Shown: positions 58,701-64,000 of the stretch, piece after piece
Layout of the letters: each line of letters starts with the position of its first letter
Position numbering within the stretch: position 1 is the first letter of the stretch
Program-made: the position numbers and the translations under genes
Notes under the pieces: generated by a model
Seen by the model: the letters and a program-made list of their open reading frames with translations, nothing else
What the model was told of the DNA's origin: nothing
Database searches by the model: none
From: Amborella trichopoda
Lineage: Eukaryota; Streptophyta; Magnoliopsida; Amborellales; Amborellaceae
Direction of reading: 5' to 3'
Length of the DNA stretch: 64,000 bases
Assembly: GCF_000471905.2 (NCBI RefSeq)
Contig: NW_006497511.1
Span: 191,382-255,381, forward strand

Positions 58701-60249
58701 CCTCTTTTTAGTGTTTTACTTATATTTTTGTCTTGGAGCATCCGTTTAAGCAGCAACTTGACCCCTAGGGGTTTTCGATTGTGTCGAATCCAATGGTAAT
58801 GGTCCCACGGCTGTTTAACACACCGAAAATAGAGTTCTAGTTATGGAGTCCATTTCAGAGTGCTAGAGGCTGATTTTTATGAAATTGTTTCTTCGTCTGC
58901 GCTGCCTTAGACATATCAGATTGAGATGAAGCTTAGCAGGTGGCCTTTTGTAGTGCTTTGGAAGATTCTCACCAAGTTTTGGAGAAATTCTGAGACTATC
59001 AAGAATTCCACTATTTGTCGAGGCTTTATTGTCTGGCTTCTTTTTTATTCCATGTGTTCAAACGGCTTGCTCGTCCAGCTGTTGTGCTTCGAGAGAAGCG
59101 AGAAGGACAACATTCAGAAAATTTCCTTCGGATTTATTACTTTTTTCTTCCTACCCATAAGACCATGTGAACGCTGAGGAGATCCAGGAAATGCTGTAAC
59201 TAGGATGCTCAGACATTTGGATGCAATGTATAGGTCCATCCATGGAGACTTTAGGGGTATAAGAGATTGTTTTGAGGGATCCTATCAAAGTCCTCACCCT
59301 CGTGTGGACTGTTTGTGATTCTAATAGCTGAGGATTTTGTACAGACCTCATTGGTCAGAATCAAGCCCGTCTGGCAGTCGAGTGCCTTGTTGAAGGGCCA
59401 TTTTTCCCATTTAGTCTGGGTTTTTGTATCCTTTGGTATTGATCCACGTTTCGAGGATTTTGTTTTGTTTGTTGTGGATGGTCTGCTGGAGCACCTTTGA
59501 TTGGCGTTTGTCTATGTTGTGCACCAAATATTCCTTGGCGAGCAAGGTACCTCAGTTTATTGAGGTGACCGGCTTTGGGTATAACCGCTGCCCACTCCTA
59601 GCAATTTCAACAATCAAGATGCCTCTCTTTTTTGTTCGAGGCCACCCCTAAGGATTCAATCCTAATTGCTGCATAACAAGTCCAAAGTGATGGCTGACTT
59701 GGCTTTCTTAGGGCGTCTTCAACATCTTTGAAGTGTGTTAGCGACCTCGTGGGAATAGTGCTCTTCTTCATGAGACTTGTCTTGCCTTCTTGGTGAGTTT
59801 TTTGTCCTTCGAGTCCTTTTTGTGAATGGACTGAGGCTGTCGAAATCTTTTCCTTGAAGCTCTTATTTTTGGGGTCTCGGTATCATGACACCAGGGATTT
59901 TTCTCTTTGAGTGTGGGCTGAAGCTGCCTATTGAGATGAGCGTTACATCAACCAGTTTATTAGTCCAAGCGCCCTTTGCGGGTTTTCACTTGGACTTGGG
60001 AAGCGGCACTGTAGAGATGGTTTTCATCAACTTTGTTTTATTTGGGGCTCTTTTACTCATGACCATTTGGCCATGTCCACCCTTATTTTTCCATTTTTAC
60101 TCACAGTACCCTTTTAGGTTTTCACTGTTCCCAGATTTTATTTATGGAACCCTCTTACTCATGGTTATGTGACCATGCCCGTCTGTCATTTTTACTCATG
60201 GCGTTCCCTTGTTCAGGTATACACCAGGCCCGTTATTTCTTTTTTTGTG

Positions 60250-61100
60250 AAGGCATGTTTAAGGTCATACCTTCAAGACCTGTGCGAAGCCTTTTAACGT
60301 CATGCGGCCAAGACGTGTACTATAGTTTTAAGGTCATACAGCTGGACTTTGGTGGTGATGAATAATAGTCTGTGGAGGCCATGGAGTGAGTATGATGTTG
60401 TTTTTGAGTCACTTTGGGGAGATAGCACGAGGCTACCTATGAAAGATGGATGATGTATGAATGGTGAGTGAAAAGTATTGACCCACTAACTGACGGTGAG
60501 TATGGATGGCAGGATGGCTCGCCGTTTTGTGAGCACGGGTGAGACTCACTAGGGAATGATGAATAATAATGAAGGGATTCACTGGGGATTTATGAAGGTG
60601 GTGCAAGCACATGGATGGGTCGATTAGGGAAGACGTGTGTGAAAATGCTCGTAAAGGGCATTTGTGCATGTGTGGGGGAGAGTTTAAGGTCATCCCTCCT
60701 GGACCTGGGCAAAGCAGTTTAACATCGTGCGATTAGGACGTGCACTATGGTTTAAGGTCATATAGCTTGAACCATGGTTATGCAGTTTAAAGTCATGCAA
60801 CTAGGACCATGCAGGTTAAGGTCATGCAACTAGACCTCCGCTATAGTTTAAGGTCATATATTGGACCATAGTGCTAAGCATTTTATCGTCATGCGGTCAA
60901 GACGTGCACTATGGTTTAAGGTCATATAGCTTGGACCGTGGTTATGCAGTTTAGAGTCATGCAACTAGGACCATGCAGTTTAAGGTCATGTAACTAGACC
61001 TCTGCTACAGTTTAAGGTCATATAGTTTGGATCATACTGTTTTAAGGTCGTGCATCTAGACCAGGGTTGTGCAGTTTAAGGTCATGTAGCACGGACTATT
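60250..61100. repeat. ~30-bp satellite-like array (element D)
   Basis: About 20 units with TGCAGTTTAAGGTCATGCAA and CTAGACC. Shorter and more interrupted than in C. Confidence 0.8.
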
Positions 61101-61734
61101 GTGTGGGTCGCCATGTCGATGAAGCTCCAAGGGGAATAATATGTGGATAATAATTTGACTCCTTAGGGATAAAGTAGTGAAGGTCAGCAGGGGTTTTAGA
61201 TGAGAAACAGACTTTGCTGGGGTTAGAGGACAAGTGTGACTCCCTGGTGAAACAAAAATGAGGCTCCATAGGGAATAAGCTTTTGGAAGGTAACCCAACT
61301 CCAGGGGATGAGACAGCTTGGTGCGAGACTGACCCACTAGGGACTGGAGGGGTAAGCACGATCTTAACTCTATTGGGGATCAATGGGCTGCAGTACAAGT
61401 GTAGTTCTTACTGAGGATGAGGGACAGTTTCCTGCTCCGGACTCCATTGGGGATGATCAATCATGGCTTAGATAGAACAACCTAGATGCTACTCCACTGG
61501 GGAACATGAGTCATGACTTAGGTGCAACTCCACTACGGATAGTGGTAGGACACACATAGTGGTGACTAGGTTCTGCCTCGCGCGGCACTAGAACATGCAT
61601 GGCACTAGCATGAGGAGTGTAACACACATGAAAGTAGGCTTGAGAAGTAGAAGCATTGATACGTACAACGTTTAGCATGTGCAGAGGCAACACACACGAC
61701 GCTAGCGTGCACAGTGGCAACACATGTGCTGGTA

Positions 61735-61885
61735 ATCTTGGGAACACAACCGGCACTGGGCATAGCCGGTGCTGGGCTTTGGAGAACACAGGCAGCGTTG
61801 GGTCATTGAGAACACAGCCGGTGATGGGTCATTGAGAACACAACCGGCGATGGGTCATTGAGAACACAACTGGCAATGGGTACGG
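61735..61885. repeat. CCGGYGMTGGG repeats
   Basis: Five to six units such as AACACAACCGGCGATGGG followed by TCATTGAG, about 27 bp each. Confidence 0.85.
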
Positions 61886-62076
61886 GTTAGTGTTGGGGTG
61901 TCGGGCCCAAGCTAAACCCGGCCCTGGTCCCTGTTGCTTGAATTTTCATGGGCAGCAGTAAACTTTCATTCGGGCCTCGGGTCTGAGCCTAACCCGGTCT
62001 AGCCCACCGTCATTTAGCCTTCAAGGACCTAGCTAGCATTCCTGGTTTGTGGGGGGCACTTTAGGGAAGCTTTGCC

Positions 62077-62084
62077 TATATAAG
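62077..62084 (+). promoter_or_regulatory. Antisense TATA box (element D)
   Basis: TATATAAG then GGGG, in the block shared with C (42521) and Tat-1 (25847). It is 860 bp upstream of the antisense ORF start. Confidence 0.55.
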
Positions 62085-62754
62085 GGGGTAAACCCCATTT
62101 TTACCATTTTACCAAAGGTAAAATGGCTAAGGCATATTGTTTTAATAGTGAGAGATCCGGCGAGAACTTTGGCGAGCAAGTAGAGCACTCGAATGAGGTT
62201 TGCATGGGTTTGCCGGCAAGCAGGAGAAGGTTCCGACTGAGAAGAGAGAACACCGGAAGGAACACATGAACATTCGTGAGGTTGTAAAAGTTTGTCGGCA
62301 AGGGTAGTGAGAAAAAAGGGGTTCGAGGGGGAGCTTTAGAAATTTCGATTGTGGTTTTGGGGTTTCTAGAGAAGGGGAAAAGGGGCGGAAGTTGCCGCAA
62401 AAGACTGGCTGGGGACTTCCATTGGTTTGGTAGTTTTTCGGTAGTGCACAAGAAGGTAAAAGGTCTCCCAGTGGGTTTTCGGTAGAAGAGGGGAGTTTCT
62501 GGTGGGAAACCTTGCAGAATAGTGACCAATCTCTTGGAGATGAAGGGTCGCTGGGAGGTGAAGAGTCGCGGGGAGATGAAGGGTCATTGGGAATTCGATC
62601 CATTACAGGAAGATGATGGGTCACGGGAAGGTGCACAGTCACTGGGGAGACGAAGAGTCTTAGGCAATCGAAGGGTCACGGGAGCCGAGAAAGCACGAGA
62701 AAACGAAGTGTCAACGGGAGGTGAACAGTCGCAGTGGCGAGGGGCCTTGAAACA

Positions 62755-62930
62755 CAGCCGGCGCTAGCCTTAAGATACGTAGTCGGCGCTGGGCCTCAGA
62801 AACACAGCCAAAACTAGCTTTAAGATACGCAGCCGACGCTGGGTCTTAGAAACACAGCCAGCGCTAGCCTTAGGATATGTAGCCGGTGCTGAGCCTTAAA
62901 ACCATAGCCGATGCTAGTCTAGCAAGGTGC
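62755..62930 (+). repeat. CCGGCGCT repeats in the D antisense leader
   Basis: Six to seven units such as ACACAGCCGGCGCTAGCC and TAGCCGGTGCTGAGCC, period about 28 bp, just before the antisense ORF. Confidence 0.85.
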
Positions 62931-62936
62931 TAGTCA

Positions 62937-63302
62937 GTGCCTTGGTCGCACGTGGCTAGCAACATGATGCGCCTGGCTTTAGTCGTGTGCGGCTATTGCT
63001 TGCTCGATCCTTTGATCAATGGTGGTGAATCGTGTTCTGCTGTGATCGTGCATGGCGATGACTGGGGTTGGCAAAGGGCGGTAACCAATGGTGAGGCGTG
63101 GCTTGTGATGCCTGTTGGAAGCCAAGTCCTCCAGCACAATTGTGAACTCCATGTTGTTCTATGGAAGGGCCCTCATTATGAGCAGGATATGCTTTCCGTC
63201 ATAGGCCAGTTCCTTACTAGAGAAGTCTGCTTTGTATGTTTGGTATTTCCCATCAAAGCGCTTCCACCTTTTCCTATTGTGAAGGCCACTTTTGGCCTGT
63301 AA
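62937..63302 (+). pseudogene. Antisense ORF in the D 3' UTR
   Basis: 121 codons opposite to integrase. VGSQVLQHNCELHVVLWKG and HYEQDMLSVIGQFLTRE match the antisense frame of Tat-1 (24656-24859). The N-terminal part (ALVVCGYCLLD) has no counterpart I can see. No known domain; coding is uncertain. Confidence 0.4.
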
Positions 63303-63565
63303 CCATCCTCTTCTCCTTAGATTCAAGAGCGACTCTTCTGATGGCAAGAGTAATTTTTGTATTGTAACATTCCTCACCTCAGATGCAAGAGAAACGCTTC
63401 TAATGGCGAGAGTAATTTTGGCCTGTAACCATCCTCACCTCAGACGCAAGAGCACCGCTGGGTCGATCGTCTTCTTTTCCTTTGATGCAAGAGCGACGCT
63501 TGAGGTCAACCGTCTTCTTTTCCTCAGATGCAAGAGCGACATTTCAAGAGCAATGATACATTTGT
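63290..63565. repeat. ~70-bp tandem repeat
   Basis: Three to four units of CCTCAGACGCAAGAGCGACG with GTAACCATCCTCACC spacers. Confidence 0.8.
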
Positions 63566-63611
63566 AACCTCCCTAATAATGGGATTTTTTTCTTGTAACT
63601 CATTTTAATGC

Positions 63612-63617
63612 AATAAA
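63612..63617 (+). terminator. Antisense polyadenylation signal (element D)
   Basis: AATAAA followed by A's, about 100 bp from the integrase stop on the other strand. The same signal is in Tat-1 at 24312-24317. Confidence 0.5.
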
Positions 63618-63712
63618 AAAAGAGTTAAACCTTGTTTGAACTATCTTGCTTGTCTTCTTTTTACCGCCCTTTGAACACTTCTTGTTACGCATTAAGTCTT
63701 TTTGAGTATGCA

Positions 63713-64000
63713 TCATGGGTAGTATTTCTTTAGATATTGCCCATTGATGGGGGGCATTGCCTCCTCTCCATTAGGATGTGCTAGTACGTAAGCTCTATTT
63801 GGCGGGACCTTCTTGATTATAAAGGGACCTTCCCACTTGGGTTCAAACTTCCCTTTGTGCTGCCCATACATGACAATTGGCCTCTTGACGGCTAGGACTA
63901 AATCCCCACGAGCAAATGAGCGTACCTTGATGAACTTGTCAAAGGCCCTCTTCATTCTCCCTTGATTGAGTTCGAGGTTCTGCTGAGCTTCTAACCTCTT
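63713..64000 (-). CDS. Integrase C-terminus of element D (partial)
   Basis: An open frame from the window edge to a stop at 63713, with QNLELNQGRMKRAF, GDLVLAVKRPIVM, KFEPKWEGPFI and INGQYLKKYYP. It matches the Tat-1 integrase end (24002-24245) but without its frameshift or stops. The 5' part is outside the window. The C-terminal domain of gypsy integrases binds DNA nonspecifically. The open frame suggests D is younger or better preserved than Tat-1. Confidence 0.88.
   Translation of the reverse strand, partial: KRLEAQQNLELNQGRMKRAFDKFIKVRSFARGDLVLAVKRPIVMYGQHKGKFEPKWEGPFIIKKVPPNRAYVLAHPNGEEAMPPINGQYLKKYYP

Larger units (their letters stand above)
55480..59064 (-). repeat. 3' LTR of element D
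   Basis: Plus-strand ends are TGGTTAGGTG and TTCAAACG; 3585 bp. The last base differs from the usual A, so the element-strand LTR starts CG rather than TG. It is flanked at 55475-55479 by AGCCT. Confidence 0.85.
59065..63712 (-). other. 3' UTR of element D
   Basis: Colinear with the 3' UTRs of Tat-1 and C. Contains a polypurine run (59141-59152), the ~30-bp array, the antisense TATA box, CCGGCGCT repeats and an antisense ORF. The small sense ORF of the others is frameshifted here (about 59750-59890). Confidence 0.75.
55480..64000 (-). mobile_element. Tat element 'D', 3' part; continues past the window
   Basis: Minus-strand 3' LTR (59064-55480), 3' UTR and open integrase C-terminus. Same family as Tat-1 and C, but with a different hairpin repeat in its LTR. 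The 5' part lies outside the window. Confidence 0.85.

Overview
The window is a piece of a flowering-plant nuclear genome, seen in its intergenic, transposon-packed part. Every recognisable protein segment is from plant Ty3/gypsy LTR retrotransposons or from a plant-mobile-domain gene carried by one of them. No intact host gene, tRNA, rRNA or CRISPR array was found. The species cannot be named from this sequence.

Layout. (1) 452-5498: truncated Tekay/Del-type element, minus strand, with gag, zinc knuckle, protease, the start of RT, an initiator-Met-type PBS and a 3.27 kb LTR (TG...CA). It sits in (2) a very old Tat-lineage element 'A', minus strand: gag/leader at 5499-9070 and an LTR split into 9071-9598 and 32118-33753. 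(3) A Tat/Ogre-like element 'Tat-1', plus strand, 9599-32117, interrupts that LTR. It has two LTRs, gag, RT, RNase H, a second (archaic) RNase H and integrase, plus a 4.8 kb repeat-filled 3' UTR; protease is deleted and many stops are present. (4) A solo LTR (17547-20411, minus) lies inside Tat-1. (5) 33754-36069: an RT scrap and a related LTR 'B' fused to a gag scrap. (6) Element 'C', minus, 36070-54463: LTRs, leader, gag and protease, but RT/RNase H/integrase are missing. In their place is an oppositely oriented plant-mobile-domain pseudogene (43604-46812). (7) 54464-55479: AT-rich, nothing recognised. (8) Element 'D', minus, 55480 to beyond the window end: 3' LTR, 3' UTR and an open integrase C-terminus.

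Two signals go beyond ordinary retrotransposon annotation. First, the transcribed part of every main-family Tat LTR holds about 15-23 tandem units of ~50 bp. Each unit folds into a ~10-bp stem with an 8-9 nt loop, separated by polypyrimidine linkers. The stems vary while pairing is kept, and in element D the outer half of the stem is a different sequence on both arms. Second, the 3' UTRs of Tat-1, C and D all carry, on the antisense strand, a conserved TATA box and a downstream AATAAA, framing an antisense transcription unit that in C encodes the mobile-domain protein.

The elements look old: LTR pairs differ noticeably and reading frames are broken, mostly by C-to-T type stops. D is the best preserved at its visible end and could be the autonomous relative of the pol-less element C.
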